Assembly: GCA_964017045.1 (NCBI GenBank)
Contig: OZ024796.1
Location: forward strand, 26,289,010-26,353,009
DNA length: 64,000 nucleotides
DNA from: Omphiscola glabra
Lineage: Eukaryota; Mollusca; Gastropoda; Lymnaeidae
Direction: 5' to 3'
How positions within the stretch are numbered: position 1 is the first letter of the stretch; each line of letters starts with the position of its first letter. The translations under genes were made by a program, and so were the position numbers. Shown here piece by piece: positions 11,629 through 24,710 of the stretch. The notes under the pieces were generated by a model. The model saw nothing but the letters and a program-made list of their open reading frames with translations. It did not search any database and was not told where the DNA came from.

Positions 11629-14600
11629 AATATATCATTATTTGTCCTCCTTATATTTAAGTGCTGTGTGGCGTGAAAAAGACGAGCACGACGATAGATG
11701 TGTAGATTTATTTAGGACTGACTGTAAGTTGGTTCATTAGTTCCCCAACTTTAAGTAGACCAGCTTAGTTTTCTTCTAATAAAATCCAACCAGAGACATC
11801 CACTCCTATAAGTAAGTATATGCTTTTGTTTTTTTTATAGCTGTCCAATAGGACATCACTAGCCGTAAAAGAAACAGGCCGTTTAACACTAATAAAATTC
11901 AACTTCTCATAAAGTTCACAGTAATCAGCGTAGTTATTTAATATCCAACCCACAACCCAAATAGAAACACCACATAGTTTCAGTTTTTATGACATCACCG
12001 GGTGCTTTGTTTGCCGACAGCGAAGACTAGTTGACCGAGATGAACAATACAACAATGGCGGCCGTTGTGCGTCTAAACGCCCGGACAAACACGCGCGTGA
12101 CGGAGAGCACATGCGCAGTGCTCCATTCAAAATTTGTTAACTCAACATGTCCCAGATATGTAGCATACTTTTATTTATTTGCATCGATTTCGGTTAACAG
12201 TCGTTGCCTCCACCCCCCACCCCCTACTCCCGCGAGACAGGACTTGTGTCTCTCCCCACACACACCAACACCCCCCCCCCCCCAAAAAAAAAAACAACAA
12301 CCCTGATCGCCAGGGTGAGAACAAACTGAAATTCGCAACCAATCAAAACTTGAGGCCGCGTCCAGCTGCTGCTGTTTGCTGGCGTTTCGGTGGTTAATGA
12401 ATATGACAAGTAGTTTTGTGTTGGTTTACTTTAAAAAAAAATTTTAAAAAAGGAATAACTTGACTTTCTCGAGCGGGGAGTCAAACTGAAATCGATATAT
12501 TACGATGGCTATAAGCAGAAGGGCTAAAGATAGTCGAGATCAATACATGGTATTATAAAGCCACAACTCTCAAGTGGTTTAATGTAGCACTAGAATTAAT
12601 AGTAGTGTTGTATCGCAGGTACAAGTCACTATATTGAAGTTATTTAATGGCAGCGGTGGATTTTATAGGGGGACAGTGTGGGGGAGGGGGCGTGACTCCT
12701 GTGCTTGAGCCCTATGGTGCCCCACTTATTAAAAAAAGCCATGTGGAGTATAGAAGGCATTATTGGTTGTTGTTTTTTTAAATTAATGTATCAATAGCCC
12801 TCATTGTAACTACATTCACACGGTCATTCATATCATCAAGATTTTCCGTCCTGTCAGTGCCAGTATAATGGATCCACCACAAATTCAGGGCTCTTGATTA
12901 GACATTAGTGGCAATCTGAATAGCTTTTTTTAATAATGTGATTCTAAACTGAGCAATGGCGTAGTTAGTGCCCCCCCCCCGACTCCACGAAAAAAACTCT
13001 GCAGTTAGTCAAACTGCCACCCCTCAATATATTGAAAAAAGGGGTCGCCTGGAGCGGACCGCCCCCTTCACACAACCCCTACCAACGCCAGTGGCATTGA
13101 GTGAAATATGGGGGACCTTACTAAATACACCTCTTGTGTATAAAGCCAGTTCTAACTTTAAGAGTAAAGCCGTCTGCTCTTTATACCTGCAAATTCAGTC
13201 TACCACATGATTTCTGCACTCTCCCAACATAGGTTTATAAGCGTGCATGAGCCTAATTATGTCCCTATCCTTCGATACTATAGCCTATTACAGATCATTC
13301 AGAATCCACACACACACAGCAGCTCGCCTTCTTTAAAACGCGCTAGGTTGTCATAAGAGTAGTCAGACTCCAACGCTTATATAAATAATTTTTTTTAAAT
13401 ATATAATTAAATTCGAGCCTTCTGTTTATTCAATTCATATCGATCAGACAGCAACACACAACGCAGCACAGATGGACGGGCGGGGGAGAGGGGGGGGGGG
13501 ACCCAATAAAACAGGGGAAATATCACATGGGCATTAAATGTCACGGCTACAATTAAAGCTTTGGAAAGCCATTGGAATTAATTCATGTATTATCGATGGG
13601 ATTCAAATAGTGGGAACCGCCTCAGTAGAGCAGTGTTGTTATATTATTCAAATTGAACAAGGAACAGCAAGACACAGGCATCCCGAGTCGTCGATTTGCT
13701 CCTTAGAAACATGGAGGCAATAAGTCTAATGTTTAATATAAGTCAGATGCTGCTTGTCACCAATGTCGAATTTGACTGTGGCGAGCGCATGAAGCCTGTG
13801 TTTTCGAAACAGAAAAACCACTAATGATGTAAACAAAAATGTTTTTTTCAACGATTATGGCTTGTAATTGTAATGTTTTTGGTGTTACAAAATATACGTG
13901 GTAATGTAATGGGTTTTTAAAATACTTGTTAGGGCTGCTCTGGTTGTTGTGTGTATCCATTAGCACGATCTTATTGATTTAATAGTCATTTAACCCATTT
14001 TGGCAATATTTTTCCAAACTTACAAAGTATATCATGCCCCCAGTAACTTTTATTTTAAAATTAAGGATGCTGTGCGAAATAAAAACAAAAAATATAAAGT
14101 GCCCAACTACCACAGTATGTATTCCTCTGCCGTCTTAAAAGTGACAGAACACTTCCCTCGACAACTGTTGAACTCTCTCATTAACATAAGTGCACGACCC
14201 CCCTGCTGTAAGGTCACGCTGTTTGTCGGGAGCGATCAATGACAGCACTCCAGCATCGTCGTCACAACGGTAGGGTGCCGAGGCTGCGAGGGGTGGCGGG
14301 GAACACGTTGTGGTGGGGGAGGGCACGAGTCCAACAAAGACCATTTAAAATGCCACAGCGCCCTTTTCCGGCACGGTTTTTTAATTGTTGCTTAACCGCC
14401 TTCGCTAAACTATTGAGAAGGAATGACATTTGGAGCGATCAGCACACATTCTGTGTACACGGCTGCTCAGCACTGGAACTCAAAATGAAAACATTCCATC
14501 CTGGTGGCCACAACTTGTTTGTCACGTTTCCCACATGTAAGATCTGTTGGTGGGAAGACGTCCCACAGCTTGAACGAAGCTCACAGACATATGTTGGGAT

Positions 14601-15974
14601 GTTTTCATGATTAGATAACAATGCTTCATCTTGCAGAGGTGTTAGGTTGGGAAAAGGTTACTGATCAAACACATCATTTGATTTCAAATTCACCCCCCCC
14701 CCCCCCAAACCCAAAAATAAAACCCTTAGCGTTCCCGGGCTACTAACCAGACCTTATAAGTCAAAGTAATAAAAGGATAAAACTCAATGTCCGACATTTA
14801 GGTTTACGACTTTTTGAAAGTCATCATCTAGATTTCGGTTTGTGTGTTCTTATAGACTGATACTAATATAGGAATTCCATTACTATATAATCGTCTCAGA
14901 AAATAAGAGCTAGACCTATGTCGTAGAAGAATGAATATGTCGTAAAAAAATCCAAAAATATTTGGGTAATTCCAGGTGGTAAGTAGACGACGTGTTTACG
15001 TCATCTTTCCCCGTGAATAACCTCTAGCTGACCCCAAGCTCGGAACCGCATTTTGGGTTGTGGCTAGCTAAAAATAGTCTCTCTTGACCTTGTTTACAAC
15101 TAAATACAATTAATATTCTCTATCCGTAGAATTCTGTAGAAATATCTGTAAAAGGGGACGAGAGTTAATTTTTTAGTGTGCTATCATTTTATCACGATAT
15201 TTTTTAAGCGTGTGTTATTTTTGCTACGAGACAGAGATTCGTTTACTGTGTGTGCGTAGATTCCCTTTCATCATTTACTGAAGACCAGTTGCCGTTGACA
15301 TTTTGAGTAATTTAAGTCGACCACACCAGCTTTTTTTTATTCGTATCAATGTTATTTCTCGTGGTGATCTTTCCAAGATGCAGGTGCCCGGTACCTACAA
15401 TCAAAATTATGTTTGTCATATCCACAGAGTTATGATTTAAAATTGAGACGTTACAAATGGTGACAAAAATTGTTCTGCATGCTAACAATGCCTAAAAAGC
15501 TCAGCTAATATTTCTACAAAATTATTTAAATGTCCAATGCATAGACGCTACTAATTTGAAACAGCTCGACCGACTAAAAAGCTTTCTTTCAAATTTGAAA
15601 ATCTGACCTTGACATTTAGCTGTCCTGTGGCTAAAAGTTAGCACCATTTTCAACGCTTTATGGAAGAGACTGACACCTCTTTAAAACCGGCGCTCATGGC
15701 CAATAAGATATGAAATTCGATCAACACGCTAATTTTATATGGCTTACCTGGTCAAATGAAGTTGGGATGCGGACAAGAGGCGATCATGTAACACTGGCAA
15801 TAATTCCCTTTGATGTGAATCAATAATGTGATGACATCACCTGGATGGATGGGTTAGGCTACAAAGTGTGAGAACCGTCATGGATTGGGAGTCATGGATG
15901 CATCTAACAATATCCATACAATTAAAGAATTTTTAATGGAATGACTTCATTCAGGTTTTTTTAAATATACAATA
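11629..15974. other. unannotated stretch
   Basis: Contains a C/A homopolymer patch at 12271-12295, a possible hAT-type left end 'caatggcgtagttagtgcc' at 12954 followed by a C run, G runs near 13490 and a 14-bp C run at 14693-14706. The segment 13530-13720 is unique, with homeodomain-like AATTAATT and ATCGAT sequences. Open frames up to 123 codons near 14239-14610 have no recognisable domain. No gene is supported. Confidence 0.35.
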
Positions 15975-16335
15975 GGGGTTAGCGTAAGGTCTTCTACGCG
16001 CCTTTATGACTTAATGTAGCAGTTATTTGAAGATGTCTATCCATCCGCCTTTCCACGGCATGTATAGGTCTTCTTTCCAACTCCCGTTAGCAGTTCGGTG
16101 TAGGTCTTCTATTAAGTTACTATTAACGTCATTACACCAGTTAGAGAAGCGCTTCTCAACCTATGGGTCGCGGCATTAGGAAGGTTGAGAACCGCTGAGT
16201 TAGAGAAATGTTTTCTACCCCCGCCCTTAGAGCCACTAGGGAAATGTCTTTTATCCCGACCTGTTTAGCACTTAGTGAAAGGTCTTCTTCCTGGTGCTTA
16301 TATAAAAGTTAGGGGAATGTCTTCTACCCCTGTTT
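15975..16335. repeat. degenerate ~36-45 bp tandem repeat keyed on 'ggtcttct'
   Basis: The motif aggtcttct or atgtcttct recurs at about 15984, 16067, 16102, 16213, 16243, 16279 and 16316, usually after 'gttag..aa' and before a C-rich 'acccc' stretch. The copies are strongly decayed. The array is interrupted by the 51-bp hAT-like insertion at 16147-16197. Confidence 0.6.
16147..16197. mobile_element. 51-bp hAT-type miniature insertion with exact 8-bp target duplication
   Basis: The ends are aagcgcttctcaacct at 16147-16162 and aggttgagaaccgctg at 16182-16197, which are inverted-complementary over about 14 of 16 positions. They match the common hAT terminus type CAGNGGTTCTCAACC. The element is flanked by agttagag at 16139-16146 and agttagag at 16198-16205, a perfect 8-bp direct duplication as expected for hAT transposition. 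Only about 19 bp separates the two terminal repeats, so this is nearly ends only. It sits inside a decayed minisatellite. Confidence 0.85.
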
Positions 16336-19190
16336 CACTAACAAGGGAAGGCAAGGAAGAAATGGTGAACCTGACCTTTAAAAAAATGAACCTATACGTT
16401 TTTTTTATTACTATTTTAAAAAAAATATGGATCTTTTCCAACACTAATTGGACTAGCTTGTAAAATGTGGAAGCTCAATACCGCACGTCATGTTATGCCG
16501 TGAAGAACAAGGGAAACCAGGGCACATGGGAAAGTGAGTAGCATGGATAAAATAGCTTTTGGAGGCGGTGTCTTTGAGATGTATCCTTCTAAATTGGTTT
16601 TACATTAACTTCAGAAAAAAATGGAGTCGTCGAATTCTCTGTTACGATATCACCCAACACAGTGCTTCTCACACCTTTTCAGTAAGACTAACCAACATGA
16701 ATCTATTCACATTGCGGCTGGGACCGGTGCCCAATTAGTTATTTCTGCTTTTGCGAAATTCTTTTTTTTTTAATATGATGGCGATCGGTACTACTTTGTG
16801 AAGCCTTGAATGCTAACGTAGATCACTTACAAAACGTATGGGTCATAGCTCTAAACCTATTACTATTAAAGAAAAAAAAATATGAAGGAGTTGTTGTTTT
16901 TTTAATTCGCACTTGATCCATGTAGTTTATTTTTAACTAAAATAAAAATCAGTTTTTTTTTTCAGAATCCGTTTATTTATAGCTAAATGAAAGAAATGAG
17001 CACTCCAACGCTCATGATTTGACGGTAACCACGTTTTTCACATCAATTGCCCTGGCCCTGGAGACTATCACTACTCCACCCCACATCGCTTACGGGACTA
17101 TAATATGTCAATATGAACTCTCTGTGGTATGTTAAGGACAATATGGACTCTCGACAGCACTTGTGATTAGAACAATACTAATCTCGGAACACTCTCTCTC
17201 TCCCTCCCTTGGACGTTTTTTTAAAAAAAAATGTGTTGAATGAGCTCTCGGCGCCTGAACAAATAGACACAACACCGTGAAACTTAAAAAGCCAATACAA
17301 TGATCTGTTCAAACTCCACGGCACTTCTGGTGGTGGGTGGGAGAGGGGGGGAACAATTTCACTATTTCAAACCCGCCATCAAAGAGGACAATGAAGAGTT
17401 CCGGTTCACGGTCGAGTGACTGCGGCATTATTTTATTAAACGCGAATTAAAGGCAGTGGCGGAGTGAGGAGTGGGGGAACGTTGGCATCATCCGATTTGT
17501 TTTGAAAAAGTATGAGAAGGAATCAAAAGAGTTTAATATACCCATATTAATATATTCCTTATAAAAATGATCGTCATAAAAGGAGGCATGATCATACGTA
17601 CTGACCCGATAGTGGTTGAGGTAAATTTTGGTTAAATGCTTTCGCCCTAATAGTTGTTAACTAAAAACTATAACCCATCTTGAAATTTTTTATTTTTTTT
17701 AAAATGCAAGCATTTTTAAATAGGCTGAATTTATTTTCACAAAATGGTTCGCTTGAATAAGAAGTATGTATAATTTAAATACGTTTTTAAAGCTATAGAT
17801 TAAATCATCAACGTAAACTTTGACGCATGCATTGTGCTTTAACATTTTATTTTCATCGATTAGTTTGCAAGTACCGGTACTGTTTTTTTTTTTAAAACTA
17901 TATATCGACTACAGTTTAACACTGTCAGGTGATGTAGGAACCATTAGATTTCAATCATTACGTCCTAATATGGTATTAAATTCTACATCATTATTTATTT
18001 AAATATTGGAGAAGAAAGCTTTAGTGCGCGGAGCAGCGGTTGAAAGTACGTATATGTGGTTGTAGGAAGGTTCACATGTTGTAAGGAAGGGTGCGTTTAT
18101 CATAGTTTATAGTTGAATCTAAGACTTTTAGGAACGTGAGGAACATATACAAAAAATTAATACAAATTATTATCAACAATAAATTTAATTTTTTACTATG
18201 CAATACACACTGAATTTTTTTAAAATTATTTATTTATTTAAATTTTTTAAGGCTTGCTGACATTACTTAGGAACGCCTCTGTGAATAATCTAATTCAAAC
18301 CAAACCCATCGCATGCGTGAGGGGGGAATTGTTTCATCAATTTGCACTCAAACTTTTAAAATTGTATAAACCGTTCGTGACGCAGCCCCCCCCCCCCCCC
18401 CAAAAAAAAAAAATCCGTATCCTTTAAATCCCGTGCGTCATAAAATACGCAATTAATTTTTAGGTAAATATTTGTCTTTTATTTTATTCATCGTGGGGAT
18501 CCAATCGATATTTGTTACATGATCTCACCGTAAAATCATAAGATCGGCGTCATGTTATCGTGACGTGACTTAGTTTCAAAACATTTAATAATTTTTTTTA
18601 AAACAAATACAAGTTAAAAAAATAAAGATTTAAAAAATGGTAATCGTTTGTTTGGTTACTGTATTGTAATAGAAAAGAAAACAGAAAAGTCTTGCTGGTT
18701 CCAATCAGATTACCGATCTTCTTCAAATGTCAACGATGTGTATTTAACAAGGGATACGGAGTCGATGGAAAGAATTTTCCGACTCCAAATCCATTCAGGT
18801 ACCGGGGAATTCAGAGTGCAGTGTTTTCAAACGGGTGCATACCTCTGTTAAAGATGGGTTGGGGGGGGGGGGGGTGTTCCATCGTGATATTTACAACATT
18901 GATTTACCTTAATAAAAAAAATGTTTAAAAATGAGCACGCAACGCAAACATGGCGTCAGTCACCAATAACATGTATGTATCGAAGCGATGCTTTACCATT
19001 GAAAAATTTAATAGCATTTTTTTTAAATGTCACAGTTTCGTTTCAATGGTGGGTAATATGTCAATAGAAATTCATTTTATTTTATTTACTGCTTGAAGAC
19101 TTAACTCAGAAACGTAGCAACGCCAATTTCCAGTCCTGCGTTGTTTAGAAATAGAAGAATGCACCAGACTATCTTCTTGGGTGTTATTGT
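16336..19190. other. unannotated AT-rich stretch
   Basis: A hAT-like left end, 'cagtggcggagtgagg', occurs at 17454 without a partner. A 16-bp C run followed by an A run lies at 18386-18412, and a 14-bp G run at 18861-18874. The 'cgtgacgcagc' at about 18377 and 'gcgtcataaaatacgc' at about 18435 weakly recall the MITE family of 8921. I see no gene. Confidence 0.35.
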
Positions 19191-19835
19191 AACATAACGG
19201 ACCGGTAGATCTTTAGACATAATGGACTGGTAAGTCCTTGGACAAAACGGACTGGGAGTTATTTGAACAAAGGGGACTGGGAGATCCTTGGGACATAGAG
19301 GACTGGGGGTTCTTTAAACATAGCGGACTGGGAGATCCTTCGACAAGACGAACTGGGGGGTCCTTGGACATAACAGACTGTGACTTTTTTTTAACATAGC
19401 GGACTGGGAGGTCCTTGGGACAGAACAGACTGGGAGGTCCTTGGACATGACGGACTGGAAGGTCCTTTGGACAGAACGGACTGGGCGGTCCTTGGGCAAT
19501 TGGACATAACGGACCAGTAGGTCTTTAGACATAATTGACTGGGAGGTCCTTACGCATAACGGACAGGTAGGTACCTATTTAGACATAATGGACTGGGAGT
19601 TTTTTTAACATAGCGGACTGGGAGGTCCTTGGGGAAAGAACGTAATGGGAGGTCCTTGGACATTACGGACTGGGAGGTCCTTGGAGATAACCGATTGGGA
19701 GGTCCTTGGACATGACGGACTGGGAGGTCCTTGGAGATAACCGACTGGGAGGTCTTTGGACATGACGGACTGGTAGGTCTTTTGACATAAAGGAATGGGA
19801 GGCCCTTGTCATATATAAATGGGAAGTCCTTGAAG
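19191..19835. repeat. ~25-27 bp minisatellite, about 24 copies
   Basis: The consensus is acataacggactgggaggtc followed by cttgg. Copies vary at the acataac part (acagaac, agataacc) and the ctgggagg part (ctggtagg, ctgtgac). A few units are longer, through duplicated bases. The unit is not a multiple of three, yet the minus strand keeps a 72-codon frame by chance of unit variants. Confidence 0.92.
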
Positions 19836-22800
19836 GCTCAATCTAATAGTGGATTAAAATGTTTCCTATGATTAAGCGAGGGTTTCAGGTGTTTGCAAGA
19901 CGTTTACTAAAGATTTTGTTGAAATGAATTGCAATATTTTTAAGACATCATCTGTTACAAGTTAAAGAAATGATTATACAATTGTTAATATAAATTTTGC
20001 AACTTTTTAAATAATTCATAAAACAAATAGTAACTGTAAGTTCTGAAATAAATTTTGTTTTATTTCCTTTTAAGAAAAAATGAAGCCGCGGTGGAAAATG
20101 GGGGGGGGGGGGGGGAGGGGGCGCATGGTCGGGAAAATGATGGAAAAATTGTTTGCGACAATAACAAAAAGAGAGGAAAAAAATAGCACTAGAACCTCTT
20201 TTCCATTTTTATACAGCTATAACTTAATGTAATTATAATTTCTTGGCCTTTTGCTGAACTTTGTGGCTAAAATGTCAATGCCACGTTTCAAATTGAAAGG
20301 CTTTTCAGAATAGCTCAATACACCACTCACTACCTTTAACACCCTGTAAATGGCATTGTCTATTTTACTTTAATAAATCGCGTACTTTTTTTTAAAAAAA
20401 ATGATCTATTGTTTCTGTCTAACAGATTTCCCTCTCTTTAATTGTACTACGCTTATTTCCGCGCTGAGACGTTTTTGGGGTTCATGGCATTTTAGCCATT
20501 TTTCTCCCATCTAATCACCACTTAAGGAGTGATTTTTTGTGTGTGTGTGTGGGGGGGGGGGGGGTTCCAAAGTGCTTTTTATTTTCATTCTTAAAAATAT
20601 ATCTTTGATTTAAATTTTCCACTTAAAAACAAATAACCGATTTGCAGGGGTTTCTCTGTCGAGTCTAAGACTTTTGTGTTGAAGTGAAATGAAACACCAG
20701 TTCAGGCAGATCTGCGGAAAGAATGGGATACATAAAAAAAAACACGAAAAAAAAAAAGGGGGGGGGGTGAGTGGGGAAAGGGAAGGGATCTTGTAGTTGG
20801 AAATGGAAGAGAATCAAAAGATCAATAGCCGGCAACGTTCAATTCCTCTGTCACCAAGTGCAGGCCAGCGAGCCTGGATGATAACCCTCAAATGAGCAGG
20901 ATTGAACAATTCTATTTGCGCATTAGTCTCCACAGAAAGAAGTGAGTGTACACAATACATCCACGGCGCGGGCCCCGCAGCTCGTGAAGGGGGTGGGGAG
21001 GACAGACGGACGCCCGGACAAGGTTGTGGAGTGCTCGCCTCACGGCGCCACCAACTGGGTTTTCACATTAGCTACGAACATTCGGTAACACAAACAAAAA
21101 AAAAAAAACAAAAAAAAAAAAAAGAGAAGACGAACCACCAACTGCCTTAAAAAAAGTTTTTCTCAACACGTCATTGGAATATGTTCAATTACTTTAATCG
21201 CGATTTGAATACACGAAATCCCTTTAGATGAAGTGTTTTTATATTCTCTTCCGGGTAGAGGGGGGCACTTCCCACTTCACGCTCGCTCCCCTAGGAGTTA
21301 GCCTTCACCCGCTTTAAATGAGGTGTTTCTCACGACTGGCTCCGGTGCTCCCCCCCCCCTTTTTCTCCGTGCTTCTTTTAAGAGTCGGGTGTGAATATTA
21401 CACATCAGTGGTCACGTCTAGGCAAAAAGTTAGGTGAGCAACAACGTGGCTGTTTTAAACAAAAAATGTACCGGTACAGCTTTAAAAAAAAAAAAAGAAA
21501 GAGAGAGAGAGAGAGTGAGTGAGGGGGGGGGGGGGGGGGAGTTAAAGAAAAGCTTGGGGTGGGGTTTAGGGGGAATGAAAGAAAGCACGCGTTAATGCGT
21601 TTGAGATGAGAGCAGGGGCCATTCAAGTTCTAATCAGCTAATTGGAGATTCCAATAATTATGAAAGCTTCAGTCAAAACAGAAAAGGAAAAAAAACAAAT
21701 ACAAATGCATAAAAAAAAAAAAGGCCACGAAGGAGGAGGAGAAGAAAATCGAACCAAGAAAACATCGAGAAAGCACTTTTCAAATCACAACCAACACGTT
21801 TTTTAAACGCCTTGAACAAAACCCCGCCAACAATATACCGCTTATGATGTATTGGGTTATTATTTGTACAAGCAATCATCCTAAAAGTAGATCCATTTTT
21901 AAAAAAATATGTATAAAGCAATCATTGAATAAAAAAAAAAGAGAGAGAAATGAAAAAGTCTTTCCGCTTCTCACGAGTGGAATGAGAGCTATTGAAAGTA
22001 AATGTTTCAAACACGGCCGAAAAAAGCCTTCTGCACTCATTGGTGCTTTTGTAATTAAATTAGTGACATCCAGGTAAAATATCAATACTCTCCTACTCTG
22101 CATAAATCATTAGTTTGATTTTCTCGAACATTTTTTTTCTTCCTCTTCATAATTTATTTTTAAACAGATCCCCCACCCCTCTCCAAACCCATTCTTTGTT
22201 TATCATAGGATAACGGGAGCTATGTGGGCTCGGTCGGTGTATGTGTGGGGAGGGGGTGAGCGGAGAAAAAAAATGTGGGGGGTGGGGGGACACAATATAA
22301 CAGGATTTCCTCTTTCGAGTGCGTTTTAAAATATATTGGTTCTTTTTATTCAGGCACACTGGAGGAAATTGCAAATTAGAGTTTGGGTTCAATCCTATTT
22401 CTGGGCGTAAGTAGGCATCGGTGTTATTACTTGAATTAAAACTATTGATCACCGGGCACCGCGAGCCGGAATTGGGGGGGGGGGGGGGGTGTACTGCTAG
22501 CGCCGTAGACCGCCGTGATCAATGAGACAATGAAATAAATTTAAGTTGTACACGTCAGAGATAGTTGATGTCCTGCCCCACTGTTTGCTCGGGCTCGCGG
22601 CTGACACATGGAGACATTTGGATTGGGTTTAATGACTTGATTAAATTCCAGACTTTTTATTTTATAACTTTTTTTTCTTCTTCAATATTCTTTCACTGGC
22701 CGGCGTTTGTTTCAGAGGGCTGTGTTGGTTTTTCTATTTGATTTTATTGGTTTTGTTATAGAGATCATGATTGGTGCTCGCGTGGGAAGGAAAGAATCGG

Positions 22801-23289
22801 TTTGAAGCTGTGTAACAAATAAAATGCGCCTTAGCTTAAATGGTCAGTTTTATTTAAGTCTGAAGGGGACGTAAGATAGGTTGGGTGGTTTCTAGAAGGT
22901 CTTATTTTAACCTTCTTTCCGAATCTCTCTCTCTACATATATAATTATAATATATATAAATCTCTCGCCCTCTCAATATCTCTCGTTCTCTTTCTCTCCA
23001 CAATTGTATCACTGTGTATTGACCAAAGCTTTTAACTATGACAAATAAAATAATCCAAGGCAGTGTTCCCTGATATGGAATTATGAGCATTCTTTAAAGC
23101 CGACTGCCAGGCTTATCAAACATGGATGAGTCAGCATGAGTGGACTGGGTGGGACGGGGCAGTCGGTGCTTCTTGATTGAAAATAAAGCGCCATCCACTC
23201 ATTCCGTGGGCAGTGTACATAGTAAAAATGAATGAGGTGCTGGGGACAAAACTAGTTGGGGGGGGGGGGGGAGAAAATGTAACTATGCG
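19836..23289. other. unannotated, partly GC-richer unique sequence with many homopolymers
   Basis: G runs occur at 20100-20115, 20551-20564 (after a GT microsatellite), 21522-21539 (after a GA microsatellite), 22474-22489 and 23258-23271. The sections 20830-21060, 21600-21680 and 22500-22640 are unique and look less decayed than their surroundings. They include 'ctaatcagctaattgg' and 'ccaataattatgaaag'. They are candidates for conserved non-coding DNA but carry no ORF with a recognisable domain. A CT-rich block with TATA repeats lies at 22920-23000. Confidence 0.35.
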
Positions 23290-23593
23290 ATTTGGCGGTG
23301 GAAGGGAGAGAAAACTAACCTTGAAATTTGGCGGTGGAAGGGGGAGAAAACTAACCTTGAAATTTGGCGGTGGAAGGGGGAGAAAACTAACCTTGAAATT
23401 TGGCGGTGGAAGGGGGAGAAAACTAACCTTGAAGTTTGGAGTTGGAAGGGGAGAAAACTAGCCATGAAGTTTGGCGGTGGAAGGGGGAGAAAACTAACCA
23501 TGAAGTTTGGCGTTGGAAGAGGGAGAAACACTAACTATACAGTTTGGCGGTGGAAAAAAAGGGGCGGGGACTAATTATGCAGTTTGGCGGTGG
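23290..23593. repeat. 36-bp minisatellite, about 8.4 copies
   Basis: The unit is atttggcggtggaaggggga followed by gaaaactaaccttgaa. Early copies are near identical, and copies towards the 3' side drift (aagtttgg, agttgg, cactaac). The 36-bp length leaves 12-residue repeat frames open on both strands (KLTLKFGGGRGR on plus). Confidence 0.93.
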
Positions 23594-24326
23594 TGGTCAA
23601 AAGACAAGGTGTAAAACAAATCAAATCTAAATCAAATCTTTTTTAGATTTGTTTTGGTTGGGGGGGGGGGGTCTATTATAGAGTGCAGCGGTGCCTCAAT
23701 AGAGTTTCCAACCCTTGTTATAGTTCCAGCAAAGGCAGAACACGTGGTTCTATTTTGGTTAGTAAAGTAGGCCAAACCATTTTAATGTTTAAAAATGGCT
23801 GACTACTAATTGCAATAGTTAGAGAAACATTGCCATTATAAGGTAAATAAACTAATGACAAGGGGGATTGGACTGGTACACAGCTTAACCAGATTAATAA
23901 GACCCAACGATTTGTGTTAGTAAACCACGATAGTTTAAGAATAGGAGTAGTAATCAAATATAATGCCTCTCTTAACTCATTTTTGAAAAATTGTAACTTA
24001 AGTACTTTTTCTACTCGGCCCTTCAAGTATGTATTTTGTCTTCTAATTAAAGTTCGACCATACTGTTTTAATAATTACACAATTATTTTTTCTCGTCAAT
24101 CAAATGTAAGTTAGCAGTACTCTACCTAACATTTCATCTTTATGGGCCGAGCATCAAAGATCATTTTCAAGAATTTAACTCACGATAATCAAAGACTGGA
24201 GACACAATAACACAAAAAACTTTTTTTTTCAAATAAAAATGGATTTAAAGACCCTCAAGTAAGATGAATGAATTGAATGGGAGGTTAGCAGAGAGAGAAC
24301 TGAAATAATACTTCTATAGTTTACAG
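23594..24326. other. unannotated stretch
   Basis: A short imperfect hairpin around 'caaatcta...tagatttg' lies at about 23620-23655, next to a G run. The remainder is AT-rich, with open frames up to 102 codons that have no recognisable domain. Confidence 0.35.
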
Positions 24327-24710
24327 CTTCGGTTCTCAACATGTGGCAACCTTAACCCTGTGGGTATGCGGCGGAATGGTTGAGGTATGTGAAAATTATT
24401 CTGATAATGGCGGAAAACCTCAAAAAAAAATTCATTTATGGGAAACTATATTTCAGTATAGTGGGAGGGTACACATAAATGAAAATTCGAATGAATGGGT
24501 ACAAGAGAAAAAAAAAAGGTAGGGAGCCTCTGATTTACAAGATTATAGTCGAAGTTCTACAGACCTCGGTGTGGTAAGCCAAAATATTTAATTAAAATTC
24601 CATTTTTTTTCTTCAACTTTTAAAATACAATGTTTCTTTTGTAAGGGCCTGAGAGACTTAGCCAAACCATTCAAAACGGGTGAAGGATTTCAAAAGGTTG
24701 GGAACCTTTG
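24327..24710. mobile_element. degraded hAT-type non-autonomous element, ~384 bp
   Basis: The left end cttcggttctcaacatgtgg and the right end aaaaggttgggaacctttg are inverted-complementary in the way of hAT termini (GGTTCTCAAC against GTTGGGAACC). The flanks gtttacag and ttccacat do not form a clear 8-bp duplication, so the boundaries are approximate and the copy is old. No ORF. Confidence 0.6.

Noticed and set aside
14239..14610. 123-codon plus-strand open frame
   Set aside because: No family recognised, no splice or promoter context, and an overlapping opposite-strand frame. Left unannotated.
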